A stretch of 64,000 bases of DNA, from the NCBI RefSeq assembly GCF_000764205.1, contig NZ_JQDZ01000009.1:62001-126000 (forward strand), in the 5' to 3' direction. This DNA comes from Thalassotalea sp. ND16A. Lineage in GTDB: Bacteria > Pseudomonadota > Gammaproteobacteria > Enterobacterales > Alteromonadaceae. Below the pieces are notes generated by a model that was given only the letters and a program-made list of their open reading frames with translations, had not been told where the DNA came from and made no database searches. Position 1 is the stretch's first letter. The number at the start of each line of letters is the position of its first letter. The position numbers and the translations under genes were made by a program. This document shows, piece after piece, positions 1 through 10,032 of the stretch.

Positions 1-93
1 GTTTTCTGTTTTTTTTGCCTCATCTACCCAGGCATCTGGTGTAGCACATTGTAAAAACTTAAGGATTGGCACGAGTAATTTTGAATTTGGCAT
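1..93 (-). CDS. miaE: tRNA-(ms2io6A)-hydroxylase, N-terminal fragment (cut by window edge)
   Basis: Reading the minus strand from an ATG at 93 gives 31 uninterrupted codons to the window edge. The peptide has the form MPNSKLLVPILKFL... followed by TPDAWVDEA. A short helix and then a TPDAWV-EA motif is how MiaE proteins begin. MiaE is the non-haem di-iron monooxygenase that hydroxylates ms2i6A37 of tRNA, acting after MiaB, which is also in this window. The iron-binding residues lie outside the window, so the call rests on the N-terminus alone. No strong ribosome-binding site is visible. The 300 bases between this start and the TetR start at 394 hold the divergent promoter region and no other gene that I can see. 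Confidence 0.55.
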   Translation of the reverse strand, partial: MPNSKLLVPILKFLQCATPDAWVDEAKKTEN

Positions 94-393
94 TATTTAA
101 ATTAACAACAAAGAAAGTAATTGGTTAATTTTATCATGATAAATCCCGCGACAAAAAGTATTCTTAGATTAAATATACCATCATCCGGCAACGTCGTTAT
201 TGAATTTACAGACCATGAAAAAGAGTTGCTTATTTTCGCCCTAGCCATTAACGTATATTTCTAAAATTTTTCTTCAAATCATACCAATTTGATTAAGTAT
301 GTGGTCTACTTTTTAACCATTGAAAATGAGCTGATATTTCTTCAATTTGGTATTATAACCTCAGGGTTAACTGTTAATCGAAACAGGGATAAT

Positions 394-1053
394 ATGACAA
401 CAGTCAATATAAACCGCAGAGCAAAGGGCGAGAAAACCCGTCACAAAATTTTAAAAGCTGCGATAGAAGTCATAGCCAGATCTGGCATCAAGGGAACAAC
501 ACACCGGGCCGTTGCTTTACAAGCTGAGACGCAACTGTCTCTTACCACCTATTACTTCAAAGATATTCAAGAGTTGATTAGAGAAGCGATAAGTTTAAGT
601 TCCGAAATCATCCTTAATTCTTCTCAAGATGAATGGTCTGAAGTTTTCAATATACTCGACAGTTTTGATGCCGCAACGTTGCGTAAAGTTTCGACTAAAG
701 AGAAAATTTGTCAACAGTTAAGCCATATTGCTGCCAGTCATATGTATGACAACATCATTCATCGTTCAACCGGTTTAGCGGTAGAGCAAATATTTTTTAC
801 CGAAATGCTGTATTCCGAGGAATTGAAAGACTTAGCCAATCAGCACATTAGTGCATTATTAAGCCCATTCACCCGTATTGCTGCTTATTTCAACAAAGTG
901 GATCCTGAAATTGATGGTGAATTAACCTTGATTGCAATTACCCGAATTCAATATAAGTATTTGGCGACAGCAAAAGAAGAGGTTAAATTTGACCATATTC
1001 ATAAATTGATCCGGCGCCAGATAAGTTGGCTGTTAGGGATCAAACGCCAATAA
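394..1053 (+). CDS. TetR family transcriptional regulator
   Basis: A 219-residue protein. A TetR-type helix-turn-helix occupies about residues 10-58 (RHKILKAAIEVIARSG, then TTHRAVALQA, then the recognition part with TTYYFK). A helical ligand-binding domain without an obvious family signature follows. The frame is open further upstream to 289, but the codons before 394 look non-coding, and the ATG at 394 puts the HTH at the usual distance from the N-terminus. It lies 45 bp upstream of an aldehyde dehydrogenase gene on the same strand and probably controls it; TetR-aldehyde dehydrogenase pairs are common in this order. The inducer cannot be told from the sequence. The upstream region has TACCAA/TTGGTA half-sites near 280 and 350. 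Confidence 0.85.
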   Translation: MTTVNINRRAKGEKTRHKILKAAIEVIARSGIKGTTHRAVALQAETQLSLTTYYFKDIQELIREAISLSSEIILNSSQDEWSEVFNILDSFDAATLRKVSTKEKICQQLSHIAASHMYDNIIHRSTGLAVEQIFFTEMLYSEELKDLANQHISALLSPFTRIAAYFNKVDPEIDGELTLIAITRIQYKYLATAKEEVKFDHIHKLIRRQISWLLGIKRQ

Positions 1054-1098
1054 CTTTTAAGCAGACTTCAGCTAAAAACAACACTTTAGGATTGTATT

Positions 1099-2466
1099 TT
1101 GAACTATCAGCACATATTAATTGCACAAAAAGACTATTTTAATTCTAACATCACCAAAGATTTAGATTGGCGAATTCAGCAACTGAAACAAATTAAACAG
1201 TTAGTGCTTGATAATGAAGCTGAGATTTTAGCGGCTTTGTACAGTGACTTAAAAAAGCCTGCGCAAGAAGCCTGGGTTACTGAATTATCCTATATTACCC
1301 TCGATGTTGACCATGTATTAAAACACCTGAAAAAATGGAGTAAACCGCGTAAAGTGTGGACGCCACTGATTGTGCTGCCCGGAAAATCTTATATTCAGCC
1401 GGAACCGCAGGGCTCCGTACTTATTATGGGTGCGTGGAATTACCCACTGCAGCTAGTGTTAGCACCACTTGTCGCCGTTGTTTCAGCGGGTAATTGTGCG
1501 GTGCTCAAACCGTCTGAACTGGCACCGGCAGTATCAAGCTTGCTGGCAAAATTGATCCCACAATACTTGGACAACAAAGCCTTTAGCGTAGTTGAAGGCG
1601 CGGTCGCTGAAACCACGGCCTTATTGGAACTTCCTTTTGATCATATTATGTACACAGGCAATGGTATGGTGGCGCGTATTGTCATGAGTGCTGCGGCAAA
1701 ACATTTAACTCAGGTTACCTTAGAGCTGGGTGGTAAGAGTCCGGTTTTTGTCGACGAAAGCGCGCATATTGATATAACCGCACAACGACTGGCCTGGGGC
1801 AAGTGGATGAATGCTGGACAAACCTGCATTGCCCCCGATTACATATTAACCTCTGCCGCTATGGTAGAGCCACTGGTCACAGCTCTTAAAAAGCAAATTA
1901 AGGCGATGTTTACAATAGACCCCAGTAGCAGTGACAGTTACGGCAGGATAGTAAATTCTCGCCATACAGAGCGCTTGTCACAGTACTTAGACAGTGGCGA
2001 AATTGTTCATGGTGGTGCATTTGATATCGATAATAGATACTTCGAGCCAACCATTATCGTCAATCCGGCAATGGACTCTACCTTGATGAGTGAAGAGATC
2101 TTTGGTGCCATTTTTCCAATCATCACGGTTGATGATTATCAAGGAGCAAAAGACATTGTCATTGGTCGAGAAAAACCGCTCGCTTCGTATATCTTTACTC
2201 GCGACAAGGCACAACAACAAGACTGGGTGAAATCTATCGGCTCAGGTAGCCAATGCATCAATGATGTGATCATGTTCAACGCAGTGCCCGACTTACCCTT
2301 TGGTGGCTCAGGTCCCAGTGGTATGGGCCAATATAGCGGCAAAATTGGTTTCGAAAACTTCAGTCACTTAAAGTCGGTGTTACACCGCCCGTTTTTAAAA
2401 GATTTAGCCGTACGCTTTGCGCCCTACTCGAACTTTAAGTTTAAACTTTTACGAAAAATTAGATAA
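1099..2466 (+). CDS. Aldehyde dehydrogenase, ALDH3/coniferyl-aldehyde dehydrogenase type
   Basis: A 455-residue NAD(P)-dependent aldehyde dehydrogenase that would oxidise an aldehyde to the acid. The catalytic Glu is about residue 209 in TLELGGKSP and the nucleophilic Cys about residue 243 in AGQTCIAPDY. The GAWNYP motif near residue 112 and the length match the ALDH3 group, which includes enzymes annotated as coniferyl-aldehyde dehydrogenase. The start is TTG at 1099, preceded by AGGA seven bases upstream; no in-frame ATG is better placed. The C-terminus is basic (KFKLLRKIR), as in some membrane-associated fatty-aldehyde dehydrogenases. The natural substrate is not determined: fatty and aromatic aldehydes are both possible. 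It probably forms a unit with the TetR gene before it and the small gene after it. Confidence 0.88.
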   Translation: MNYQHILIAQKDYFNSNITKDLDWRIQQLKQIKQLVLDNEAEILAALYSDLKKPAQEAWVTELSYITLDVDHVLKHLKKWSKPRKVWTPLIVLPGKSYIQPEPQGSVLIMGAWNYPLQLVLAPLVAVVSAGNCAVLKPSELAPAVSSLLAKLIPQYLDNKAFSVVEGAVAETTALLELPFDHIMYTGNGMVARIVMSAAAKHLTQVTLELGGKSPVFVDESAHIDITAQRLAWGKWMNAGQTCIAPDYILTSAAMVEPLVTALKKQIKAMFTIDPSSSDSYGRIVNSRHTERLSQYLDSGEIVHGGAFDIDNRYFEPTIIVNPAMDSTLMSEEIFGAIFPIITVDDYQGAKDIVIGREKPLASYIFTRDKAQQQDWVKSIGSGSQCINDVIMFNAVPDLPFGGSGPSGMGQYSGKIGFENFSHLKSVLHRPFLKDLAVRFAPYSNFKFKLLRKIR

Positions 2467-2474
2467 ATAAAGTG

Positions 2475-2750
2475 ATGACTAAAGATATCAAAAAACTTTT
2501 ACACAACCATAAGGATTTGATCCATAGCGATGATCTTAAAGTGGTGTCGCATGTGCAGCGCCAGGAAGACGATTGGTACATCAATACCATAATGATTGCA
2601 GATATCGATGTCCCTTTTAAATATAAACGTAAACAACCTTATCAATCGTTAAAAGGCTCAAGATTAAATTTAACCTATTATCGGCAAGTGGAACTGATTG
2701 CCGGTATGGAATTTGAATTTATGAAGGTGGTTAGGCTTAAAAAAAGTTAA
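2475..2750 (+). CDS. Small protein of unknown function
   Basis: A 91-residue protein that begins nine bases after the aldehyde dehydrogenase stop, so it is probably co-transcribed. A GTG at 2472 is directly in front of the ATG at 2475; I prefer the ATG. It is rich in charged and aromatic residues, with no signal peptide or membrane segment. A central DDWYINTIMIADIDVPFKYKR stretch and a YYRQVELIAGMEFEFMKVVR end suggest a compact beta-rich fold. I do not recognise a family. The regular alternation of hydrophobic and charged residues and the tight spacing argue that it is a real gene. Confidence 0.65.
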   Translation: MTKDIKKLLHNHKDLIHSDDLKVVSHVQRQEDDWYINTIMIADIDVPFKYKRKQPYQSLKGSRLNLTYYRQVELIAGMEFEFMKVVRLKKS

Positions 2751-2940
2751 AAAAGCAATCTTTTTCTGCTTGATTTTCAAACAAGTCTTGACGAATAGCG
2801 CTACATGTTACATAACTAAGTTAAGCAGATTAATAATAACAATAAAATAACAACCAAATCTGCTAAGTAGTAGTTCAATTTTAATTCGATAACAACACAA
2901 TTAAATTTGAACATGGGGATAGCGAAAGAGGAAGTTAAAA

Positions 2941-3540
2941 ATGATACTAAATCATATTTGGGGTTTATACGCACATCCGAAAGAAGAATGGAATGATATA
3001 GATACACGTCATGAAAGCATGATGTACGGCTTAACTCACGTTTTGCTAGTAGCCTTAATTCCATCAATATGCGGTTACTATGCTGCCGCCCATATCGGCT
3101 GGAGTATAGGGGCCGGTGATCCGGTAAAAATAACGGAAGGTAGCGCATTAACGCTGGCCGCCGGCATGTACGGAGCAATCATTGCCGGGGTTTTTGCCTT
3201 AGCCTATTTAATTCAATGGATGGCAAAAACATTTGATGCCAATCCAAGTTTTACGCAAGCATTAGAATTAGCCTCATATGCCGCCACACCGGTATTAATG
3301 GTAGGCTTAGCCGCGCTCTATCCGGTACTTTGGTTTGTCGCCCTGGCCGGCATGACAGCAGTTGCATACTCGGTATACCTACTATATTCGGGGGTACCTA
3401 TCATGATGCACATTCCGGAAGAGAAAGGCTTTATTTACGCCAGTTCGGTTGTTACTGTGGGCTTGGTATTATTGGTCACCATACTTGCTGGTACGGCGAT
3501 GATATGGACCTTGGGCTTTGGCCCTGAGTTTATGGGATAA
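2941..3540 (+). CDS. Yip1-domain inner-membrane protein
   Basis: A 199-residue integral membrane protein with about five hydrophobic segments (near residues 30-50, 68-92, 108-135, 138-150 and 163-188). The N-terminus HIWGLYAHPKEEWNDI is the W...P...W motif that opens bacterial Yip1-family proteins (PF04893), placed before the first membrane segment. The bacterial family has no established function. A purine-rich AGAGGAAG ribosome-binding site lies just upstream of the ATG. The gene stands alone between the small protein and a strong terminator at 3569. Confidence 0.8.
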   Translation: MILNHIWGLYAHPKEEWNDIDTRHESMMYGLTHVLLVALIPSICGYYAAAHIGWSIGAGDPVKITEGSALTLAAGMYGAIIAGVFALAYLIQWMAKTFDANPSFTQALELASYAATPVLMVGLAALYPVLWFVALAGMTAVAYSVYLLYSGVPIMMHIPEEKGFIYASSVVTVGLVLLVTILAGTAMIWTLGFGPEFMG

Positions 3541-3568
3541 AGACTTACCTTACGACATCAACAAAAAA

Positions 3569-3594
3569 GGCTGCAAGTTTTGCAGCCTTTTTTT
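3569..3594 (+). terminator. Rho-independent terminator of the Yip1 gene
   Basis: A perfect 8-bp stem GGCTGCAA / TTGCAGCC with a 3-base loop, followed by seven T residues, 28 bp after the Yip1 stop codon. Confidence 0.9.
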
Positions 3595-3639
3595 GTCGTA
3601 ACTCTGTCGAGAGACGAAGAGCTAAATTTACAAGACTCA

Positions 3640-3870
3640 CTGTCAAGCAGGGAGGTTCCAAAATAAGTTTGGAATGACGGCGTATTTTTTAAAGATTGGA
3701 AACATAAACGGTTAGTGTTAACTTCCGCCGTCATCCCGTTTCAACTGCGCGCTGTCAAGCATGGAGGTTCCGACCTTCGTCGGAATGACGGCGTATTTTT
3801 TAAAGATTAGAAACATAAACAGCTAGTGTTTACTTGCGCCACGTCATCCCGTTGAAAAACGGGACCTCCT
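3640..3870. repeat. Two tandem copies of a dispersed intergenic palindromic repeat
   Basis: Two units of about 112 bp start at 3640 and 3752. Each opens with CTGTCAAGC, then GGAGGTTCC, GGAATGACGGCGTATTTTTT and AAACATAAAC. Each is followed by a GTCATCCCGTT arm that is complementary to the GGAATGACGG side. The same family appears near 23994-24184 and 54968-55118. It is non-coding and sits between convergent transcription units. Confidence 0.75.
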
Positions 3871-3901
3871 AAATTCAAAACGTGCTTACAAAATGTAATC
3901 G

Positions 3902-3925
3902 AAAAAAAAGGAGCCGTTGGCTCCT
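3902..3925 (-). terminator. Terminator of the purF transcription unit
   Basis: A 7-bp stem AGGAGCC / GGCTCCT with a 3-base loop. Read on the minus strand it is followed by eight T residues (A run at 3902-3909), 23 bp beyond the purF stop. Confidence 0.85.
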
Positions 3926-3947
3926 GTTTTTATTCTCTAGCGTACCG

Positions 3948-5465
3948 CTACTCTGCACCTTCGTTATGCAAATCGAGAATTGAGTCCGCTTCTTTATCAG
4001 AATCTTCTTTATTCTCATTGCTGCGCAAGGCATCAAGCTGTTCAAGATAATCATTGTCTATGTCGTTGGTAATATAGCGACCATTAAATACTGAGGTTTC
4101 AAACTCTTTAATGTCTTTATTGCCTTTGCCTACGGCAGAAATTAAATCTTCCAGGTCTTGATAAATCAGTTTATCAGCACCGATTAATTGACAAATATCG
4201 TCTAATTCACGACCATGCGCAACAAGCTCGGTGGCACTTGGCATATCAATACCGTAGACGTTCGGAAAGCGAACCTCAGGAGCCGCAGACGCAAAATAAA
4301 CTTTTTTCGCGCCAGCGTTACGTGCCATGCTGATGATCTGTTCAGAGGTGGTACCACGAACAATGGAGTCATCCACTAATAATACGTTTTTGCCCTTAAA
4401 CTCTTGGGTAATGGCATTTAATTTACGCTTTACCGATTTTTTGCGTTCAGCTTGGCCTGGCATGATAAAAGTTCTGCCAACGTAACGGTTTTTAACAAAA
4501 CCCTGACGATAAGGAATATCTAAATGATTCGCTATTTGCAAAGCAATATCGCAAGATGTTTCCGGGATCGGAATCACCACGTCGATGTCGACGTCTTCCC
4601 AGTCTCGAGAGATTTTTTCACCTAACGCTGTTCCCATTTCAACTCTTGAACCGTATACCGACATTTTGTCAATGGTTGAGTCTGGACGAGCAAAATAAAC
4701 AAATTCAAAAATACATGGATTGTAGGTTGGGTTTTCAGCACATTGATGGCTAAATAACTGCCCGTCTTCGGTAATGTAAACCGCTTCTCCGGGGGCCACG
4801 TCACGGATGAACTCAAAATCGCAGGCATCTAAGGCTACTGACTCAGATGCCACCATGTACTCAGTGCCTTTTTCGGTTTCTCGCTTACCGAACACTAACG
4901 GACGAATGCCATACGGGTCACGAAATGCAACCATACCATGACCAACAATCAGTGCTACTGTGGCATACGCTCCGCGAACATGACGATGCACTTTAGAAAC
5001 GGCTTTAAAAATGTCTTCCGCCGTTAAATCCAGGCTATCCGACTTTTGTAATTCATGACCAAACACATTTAACAATAACTCAGAATCAGAGGTAGTATTA
5101 ACATGGCGACGGGCATTCGTATAAAGCCAATCGGTTAATTCTTTGGCGTTGGTTAAATTACCGTTATGGGCTAAAGAAATTCCGTAAGGAGAGTTTGAAA
5201 AGAAAGGTTGAGCTTCTGAAGAACTCGACGTACCGGCAGTAGGGTAGCGCACATGGCCAATACCTATGTTGCCCTGTAACCTAAGCATATGCCTGGTATG
5301 AAACACATCTTTAACTAAGCCATTTCCCTTTCTCAGCCTAAATTTATTATCACTGATCGTTACAATACCGGCAGCATCTTGGCCGCGATGTTGAATTACA
5401 GTTAAACCATCATATAAAGCTTGGCTTACCGGTGATGTACCTACTATGCCAACAATACCGCACAT
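3948..5465 (-). CDS. purF: Amidophosphoribosyltransferase
   Basis: A 505-residue cytoplasmic enzyme for the first committed step of purine synthesis, transferring the glutamine amide to PRPP. The mature N-terminus is MCGIVGIVG, so Cys2 is the glutaminase nucleophile and there is no propeptide, as in enterobacterial PurF. The class II amidotransferase domain covers about residues 2-230 (HNGNLTNA near 98). The phosphoribosyltransferase domain has the PRPP loop [13 protein letters not shown] near residue 364. The acidic C-terminal tail ([12 protein letters not shown]) is variable in the family. It is the last gene of the minus-strand block folC-dedD-cvpA-purF, 27 bp after cvpA. No PurR-type operator is evident directly upstream, so it probably relies on promoters further up. 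Confidence 0.97.
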   Translation of the reverse strand: MCGIVGIVGTSPVSQALYDGLTVIQHRGQDAAGIVTISDNKFRLRKGNGLVKDVFHTRHMLRLQGNIGIGHVRYPTAGTSSSSEAQPFFSNSPYGISLAHNGNLTNAKELTDWLYTNARRHVNTTSDSELLLNVFGHELQKSDSLDLTAEDIFKAVSKVHRHVRGAYATVALIVGHGMVAFRDPYGIRPLVFGKRETEKGTEYMVASESVALDACDFEFIRDVAPGEAVYITEDGQLFSHQCAENPTYNPCIFEFVYFARPDSTIDKMSVYGSRVEMGTALGEKISRDWEDVDIDVVIPIPETSCDIALQIANHLDIPYRQGFVKNRYVGRTFIMPGQAERKKSVKRKLNAITQEFKGKNVLLVDDSIVRGTTSEQIISMARNAGAKKVYFASAAPEVRFPNVYGIDMPSATELVAHGRELDDICQLIGADKLIYQDLEDLISAVGKGNKDIKEFETSVFNGRYITNDIDNDYLEQLDALRSNENKEDSDKEADSILDLHNEGAE

Positions 5466-5492
5466 GAATTTTCTCTCCGCAAGAAATTTGAA

Positions 5493-5975
5493 TTAAGATA
5501 AAAAACTTGATGATGCTTTAATGTAATCAAAGAACCATTCTATCACTACCCTAAATTCGGGAATTAAAACTGCCTGTTGCCACCAGGTACTTGACGGAGC
5601 GGGAGTAAATGCATCCATAAAGAAGAGAATAGCGCTTACCACTAATGCTCCTCTTAATGCACCAAACGCTAAACCAAGAACACGGTCGGTACCAGACAAT
5701 CCAGTTTTTGTCACTAGTTGCCCTATCATGTAATTGATCAAGGCCCCCAGAATTAATGTTGTAATAAACAATATCGCGATCGCTGCTGCATTTCTGAACA
5801 TGGGATCACTGATATTGGTTAAATATGCTGCCAGATCATGATAAAAACTACTGGCTACAAAAAAAGCGGCTATCCAAACAATTAATGAAACGGCCTCTTT
5901 AACAAAGCCTCGAACTAAACTGATCAGTGTTGATATACCTATTACAATTAAGATGGCATAATCTATCCAAATCAT
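5493..5975 (-). CDS. cvpA: CvpA family inner-membrane protein
   Basis: A 160-residue membrane protein with four predicted membrane segments (about residues 3-22, 27-47, 62-88 and 102-122), of the length and layout of E. coli CvpA. CvpA is needed for colicin V export in E. coli; in other genera it affects envelope behaviour, and its molecular role is not settled. The first segment IDYAILIVIGISTLISLVRGFVKE has the family's conserved polar RGFVKE turn. It sits between dedD and purF as in E. coli and many gammaproteobacteria. Confidence 0.93.
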   Translation of the reverse strand: MIWIDYAILIVIGISTLISLVRGFVKEAVSLIVWIAAFFVASSFYHDLAAYLTNISDPMFRNAAAIAILFITTLILGALINYMIGQLVTKTGLSGTDRVLGLAFGALRGALVVSAILFFMDAFTPAPSSTWWQQAVLIPEFRVVIEWFFDYIKASSSFLS

Positions 5976-6066
5976 ACGTTGGTCTTCCTACTTTTTATGC
6001 GGCGCATTCTAACAGAATCACCGCTTTAGTTACTAATGATTATTACTTTTTTCTCATCATCTATTA

Positions 6067-6699
6067 TTAGTTAATAGGTTGAAAAACAGCAATCCGTCCT
6101 TGCACACCACTTATTTGTTTAAGTTTCGGTAACTTAGCTTGCAGTGATGGTTTATTTATTTCTGGGCCGATAAATACTTTGGTCAAAGTTCCCGCGGCTG
6201 TTTTTACCGGTTTAGTAAACACCGTATATCCAGCCGTTTTTAACTTTTTAACTAATTGCTCAACATTTTTACGATGTTTAAAACTGCCCAATTGAATGGC
6301 ATAAGCCTGTGTTTTTTTAACGTCTGCGGGTGTCACATTCAGTACTTTCGGCTGCTCTTTTATAACTTTTGCCGTGGTTTTAACTTTTGCTTTAGGTTCA
6401 GCTTTGATGTTTTTAGCTGCAATGGAGGTAGACCCTTGTTTAATTTCAGGGTTAATCACTAACTCATCATCGAGGGCAACATCGGTGGCTAACGGCTTAG
6501 TCGCATTTAACTGAGCAAAAGACTGCTCTGGAAATTTTTGAATGTCTATCTTTTGAACGGGTTTAGCGCCATTAGGCACAGTTTCGAACTGAGCTTGATA
6601 GGCCTTTTTTTCACCGTCAAATACATCGGGTAAAAAAATAATAGCGGCAGCAGCAACAATAATAGTCCCTACTATTCGATTTTGAAACGGCGTCGACAA
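6067..6699 (-). CDS. dedD: SPOR-domain cell-division protein, DedD-like
   Basis: A 210-residue protein with one N-terminal membrane anchor (about residues 8-25, RIVGTIIVAAAAIIFLP), a low-complexity Lys/Ala/Val-rich linker and a C-terminal SPOR domain (about 130-206, starting AYAIQLGSFKHRKNVEQLVKKL). SPOR domains bind denuded glycan strands at the septum, so the protein should localise to the division site. Its position between folC and cvpA is the dedD position. The start has an AAGGAG site immediately upstream on the minus strand. Confidence 0.92.
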   Translation of the reverse strand: MSTPFQNRIVGTIIVAAAAIIFLPDVFDGEKKAYQAQFETVPNGAKPVQKIDIQKFPEQSFAQLNATKPLATDVALDDELVINPEIKQGSTSIAAKNIKAEPKAKVKTTAKVIKEQPKVLNVTPADVKKTQAYAIQLGSFKHRKNVEQLVKKLKTAGYTVFTKPVKTAAGTLTKVFIGPEINKPSLQAKLPKLKQISGVQGRIAVFQPIN

Positions 6700-6731
6700 A
6701 ACGGCTCCTTAAAGCTTAGCGGTTAAGCTTT

Positions 6732-7994
6732 TTAATACTCTGATTTTTTAATTTCGGCTACGGTAAAAAACGAACCAAAAATGATAATCATGTCATTATT
6801 ATTAGCATTCTCTAACGCTATTCTATAGCCATCAACCACATTGTCAAAGCTATTACAGATAATATTGGCATCTTTAAGAATTTTGCCGAGTTTTTCCTGG
6901 CTCGCACCGCGAGAATTATTCAAACTTGCCACATACCAATGATCGACACAATCAAACATCTCAGTCAACGTGCCCTTAATGTCTTTATCGGCTAACATCG
7001 CAGTTATCGCGAAAACCTTGCCTTTGGCATTGGCGGTTACATATTTGTTTAAATATCTGGCGGCATGGGGGTTATGAGCCACATCTAGCACAACCATAGG
7101 TTGCTGCCTTACCACTTCAGTGCGCCCCTGCAGTTTGGTCGTTAAGATCCAGCTTGATACTTTCTCAGTGGTTAATTCAACATTTAACTGCTTCAGCACC
7201 ATCAATGCGGTGGCGACATTATCTCTGGGAATAAATGTTGGCGGTAAATCGTTAAGCACAAAATTTGAACATTGCCAATCCCAGCAGCGGTCTAATCCCT
7301 CACTCTGAATATCAAAATGTTGTTTTCTGACTATCGGTAAGCATTGTATTTGCTGACAATATTCAGTTACGCTGGCTGGAACTTGCAGGTCGCCAATAAT
7401 GGCAGGCCTGCCAGAGCGAAAAATCCCAGCCTTTTCAGAGCCTATCGCTTCTCGGGTATTCCCTAAAAATGCCTGATGGTCAATATCAATACTGGTAATT
7501 ACCGCAATATCACTATCGATCAAATTAGTGGCGTCCAAACGCCCGCCTAAGCCCACTTCTAAAATAACATAGTCAGGCAGGAGGTTCTCAGTAATGAGCA
7601 ATGCCGCCAAGGTGGTGTATTCATAATACGTTAAAGATATTTCAGCGCGACTTTCTTCAATGCGAACAAACGCATTAATTAAACTTTGATCATCGATATA
7701 CTGATGATTGATGCGTAAGCGCTCATTAAATTTTTCAATGTGTGGTGAACTGTACACGGCAACACTATGACCGTCACTGATTAAGGCGTTTTCCAGAAAA
7801 GCACAGGTAGTGCCTTTGCCATTGGTACCCGCAACAGTAATGACTGTCGATGTGGTCAGTGCAATGTTTAGCCGCTTAGCAACCACCGAGATGCGAGCTA
7901 AGCCCATGTCAATTTCAGTGGCGTGGATAGACTCTAAATAAAAAAGCCACTCATCTAAGCTCGATAGCGATGAATGGCTAGTTGTTTGATTCAT
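6732..7994 (-). CDS. folC: Bifunctional dihydrofolate synthase / folylpolyglutamate synthase
   Basis: A 420-residue Mur-ligase-family ATP enzyme that adds glutamate to dihydropteroate and to tetrahydrofolates. The P-loop VAGTNGKGTTCAFLE is near residue 54, the family DATNLIDSDIAVITSI motif near 155, and the C-terminal substrate-domain motif VVLDVAHNPHAARYL near 300. Length is normal. It lies 48 bp downstream of accD and 32 bp upstream of dedD, as in E. coli, and is probably co-transcribed with them. Confidence 0.96.
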   Translation of the reverse strand: MNQTTSHSSLSSLDEWLFYLESIHATEIDMGLARISVVAKRLNIALTTSTVITVAGTNGKGTTCAFLENALISDGHSVAVYSSPHIEKFNERLRINHQYIDDQSLINAFVRIEESRAEISLTYYEYTTLAALLITENLLPDYVILEVGLGGRLDATNLIDSDIAVITSIDIDHQAFLGNTREAIGSEKAGIFRSGRPAIIGDLQVPASVTEYCQQIQCLPIVRKQHFDIQSEGLDRCWDWQCSNFVLNDLPPTFIPRDNVATALMVLKQLNVELTTEKVSSWILTTKLQGRTEVVRQQPMVVLDVAHNPHAARYLNKYVTANAKGKVFAITAMLADKDIKGTLTEMFDCVDHWYVASLNNSRGASQEKLGKILKDANIICNSFDNVVDGYRIALENANNNDMIIIFGSFFTVAEIKKSEY

Positions 7995-8042
7995 GATAAA
8001 TCTTTCTTTAGCGCTGAGAGTAAAAGGATTGAACCGATGCGA

Positions 8043-8906
8043 TTAAATGCTTGGCTCTGGATGTCCCATAAATTTGGCAATCATACGTGCCAGGGTTGAG
8101 CGCATTTGACGGCGATCAACGATCATATCAATAGCACCGTGCGCTAATAAAAATTCAGAGCGTTGAAAACCTTCGGGTAATTTTTCACGAACCGTTTGTT
8201 CAATAACACGCGGACCGGCAAAACCGATCAGAGCTTTTGGCTCACCTACGTTAATATCACCCAACATCGCTAAACTTGCCGATACGCCCCCCATAGTAGG
8301 GTCGGTTAACACCGAAACAAATGGTAAGCCTTTTTCGCTCATTTTTGCTAATGCAGCACTGGTTTTCGCCATTTGCATTAATGACATTAACGCCTCTTGC
8401 ATCCGTGCGCCACCACTGGCTGAAAAACACACTAATGGTAAATTATGCTGTAAACATTCTTCTGCCGCTTTCACAAATCTGGCACCAACCACCGATGACA
8501 TTGAACCACCGATGAATGAGAATTCAAAAGCAACGGCAATTATAGGCATTCCCGCCAACTCACCACGCAAAGCAACTAAAGCATCTTTTTCGCCCGTCGC
8601 TTTTTGTGCCGCTGATAGTCTGTCTTTATAGCGTTTTGAATCTTTAAACTTCAACACATCTTTTGGCGCTAATTCAGCGCCAACTTCAACTCTTTCGCCT
8701 TGATCTAAAAATGACTCTAACCGTTTACGCGCCGTTAAACGCATATGATGATCACACTTAGGGCAAACGCCTAACTGACGGTCAAGTTCAGTTTTGTAAA
8801 GTACCGCACTACAAGAACCACATTTAGTCCAAACACCCTCTGGGATGTTGCGCTTACTCGAAGATGAAGTCTTCGGTTTTGGTAGAATTTTTTCAATCCA
8901 GCTCAT
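8043..8906 (-). CDS. accD: Acetyl-CoA carboxylase carboxyltransferase, beta subunit
   Basis: A 287-residue subunit of the carboxyltransferase that moves CO2 from biotin to acetyl-CoA to give malonyl-CoA; it partners with AccA. The N-terminal four-cysteine zinc ribbon (CGSC near 30 and CPKC near 49) is intact. The crotonase-like domain follows with [15 protein letters not shown] and [10 protein letters not shown], the oxyanion-hole glycines. Length and start fit E. coli AccD. The 260 bp upstream to truA hold no gene that I can see and probably contain a promoter. Confidence 0.96.
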   Translation of the reverse strand: MSWIEKILPKPKTSSSSKRNIPEGVWTKCGSCSAVLYKTELDRQLGVCPKCDHHMRLTARKRLESFLDQGERVEVGAELAPKDVLKFKDSKRYKDRLSAAQKATGEKDALVALRGELAGMPIIAVAFEFSFIGGSMSSVVGARFVKAAEECLQHNLPLVCFSASGGARMQEALMSLMQMAKTSAALAKMSEKGLPFVSVLTDPTMGGVSASLAMLGDINVGEPKALIGFAGPRVIEQTVREKLPEGFQRSEFLLAHGAIDMIVDRRQMRSTLARMIAKFMGHPEPSI

Positions 8907-9166
8907 AATTGAGTATGCCTATTATTGGTAATTTTAGTCAGCCGCTGTTTAATCTAGTCGGATAAAACTAGCCACTGAATAATTAAATTTTTTATTTACT
9001 GACAAGGATTTAACCAGGTCAATAAGCTTGAAAATATATAGCCGCCAATTTAACCACAAATCACCTAGTGAATTATAGTAAAAACTGGTCTGTTTTCTCG
9101 AATTTTACTTCAAGATCGCAACTTTTGCATAACTTTTAACCAAAAATGGCATCAACTGATACTTAA

Positions 9167-9946
9167 TTACAAAAATAAAGGGCCATTTTCAGGTTGCGGA
9201 ATATTAAATTTATCAGGGTAAGTAACATCGACAAAATACAGGCCGCCAGAAGGCGCCGTCATCCCCGCCTTACAACGGTTTTTATGGGCCAATACTTCAT
9301 CAATCCAGGCAACAGTTTCTAACTTCCGCCCTACCCGCATCAAGCTGCCAGCAATATTTCTCACCATATGATGCAAAAATGCATTGGCTTTTATATCTAT
9401 GACCACATATTCACCGTGTCGATGAACATTGAGATGTGAAATGGTTCTTATCGGCGAATTAGCCTGACAGTGTACGGTACGGTATGAAGTAAAGTCATGC
9501 TCACCGACAAGGTGCTGAGCGGCTTCATCCATTAATTGTGCATCGAGGTGATCATAGCAATGACTCAAGCCTTTATAGAAAATTGCTGGACGTTTTGTGC
9601 CGTTATAAATGATGTACTTGTATTGTCGTGCCGTGGCACTAAAACGGGCATGAAAATCATCGCTAACTCTGTGCCCCCACTTTACCGAGATGTCTTTCGG
9701 TAAATTGGTATTTACGCCGAGGGTCCAGGCTCGTTCACCACGATCAACGGGAGAATCAAAATGAATCACTTGCCCGGTACCATGCACACCAGTATCCGTT
9801 CTGCCAGCACAAATCACGCCCACCGGTTGATTAACAACAACAGACAGTGCTTTTTCCAGCTCTTGTTGCACACTATTTACGTGATTTTGTCGCTGCCAAC
9901 CACAATAATTACTGCCATCGTATTCAATGCCTAACGCAATTCGCAT
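9167..9946 (-). CDS. truA: tRNA pseudouridine(38-40) synthase
   Basis: A 259-residue enzyme that isomerises U38-U40 in the tRNA anticodon arm. The catalytic Asp lies in [14 protein letters not shown] (about residue 54), and [21 protein letters not shown] follows as in the family. The frame is open to 10018, but TruA proteins begin [12 protein letters not shown]..., and the ATG at 9946 has a GGG-type ribosome-binding site ten bases upstream, so I use it. It follows fimV, as in Pseudomonas and Shewanella. Confidence 0.95.
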   Translation of the reverse strand: MRIALGIEYDGSNYCGWQRQNHVNSVQQELEKALSVVVNQPVGVICAGRTDTGVHGTGQVIHFDSPVDRGERAWTLGVNTNLPKDISVKWGHRVSDDFHARFSATARQYKYIIYNGTKRPAIFYKGLSHCYDHLDAQLMDEAAQHLVGEHDFTSYRTVHCQANSPIRTISHLNVHRHGEYVVIDIKANAFLHHMVRNIAGSLMRVGRKLETVAWIDEVLAHKNRCKAGMTAPSGGLYFVDVTYPDKFNIPQPENGPLFL

Positions 9947-10032
9947 CAATTTATTGCCCTTGTAAAAAATAAGGTGCGCATTATCATATATTTTCCAGTC
10001 TATTGCTATTAATAGCAATTGCTATAATGACT

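Noticed and set aside
3601-3900. CRISPR array in the tandem repeats
   Set aside because: There are only two units of about 112 bp, they are internally palindromic, and no spacers or cas genes exist; they belong to a dispersed intergenic repeat family.
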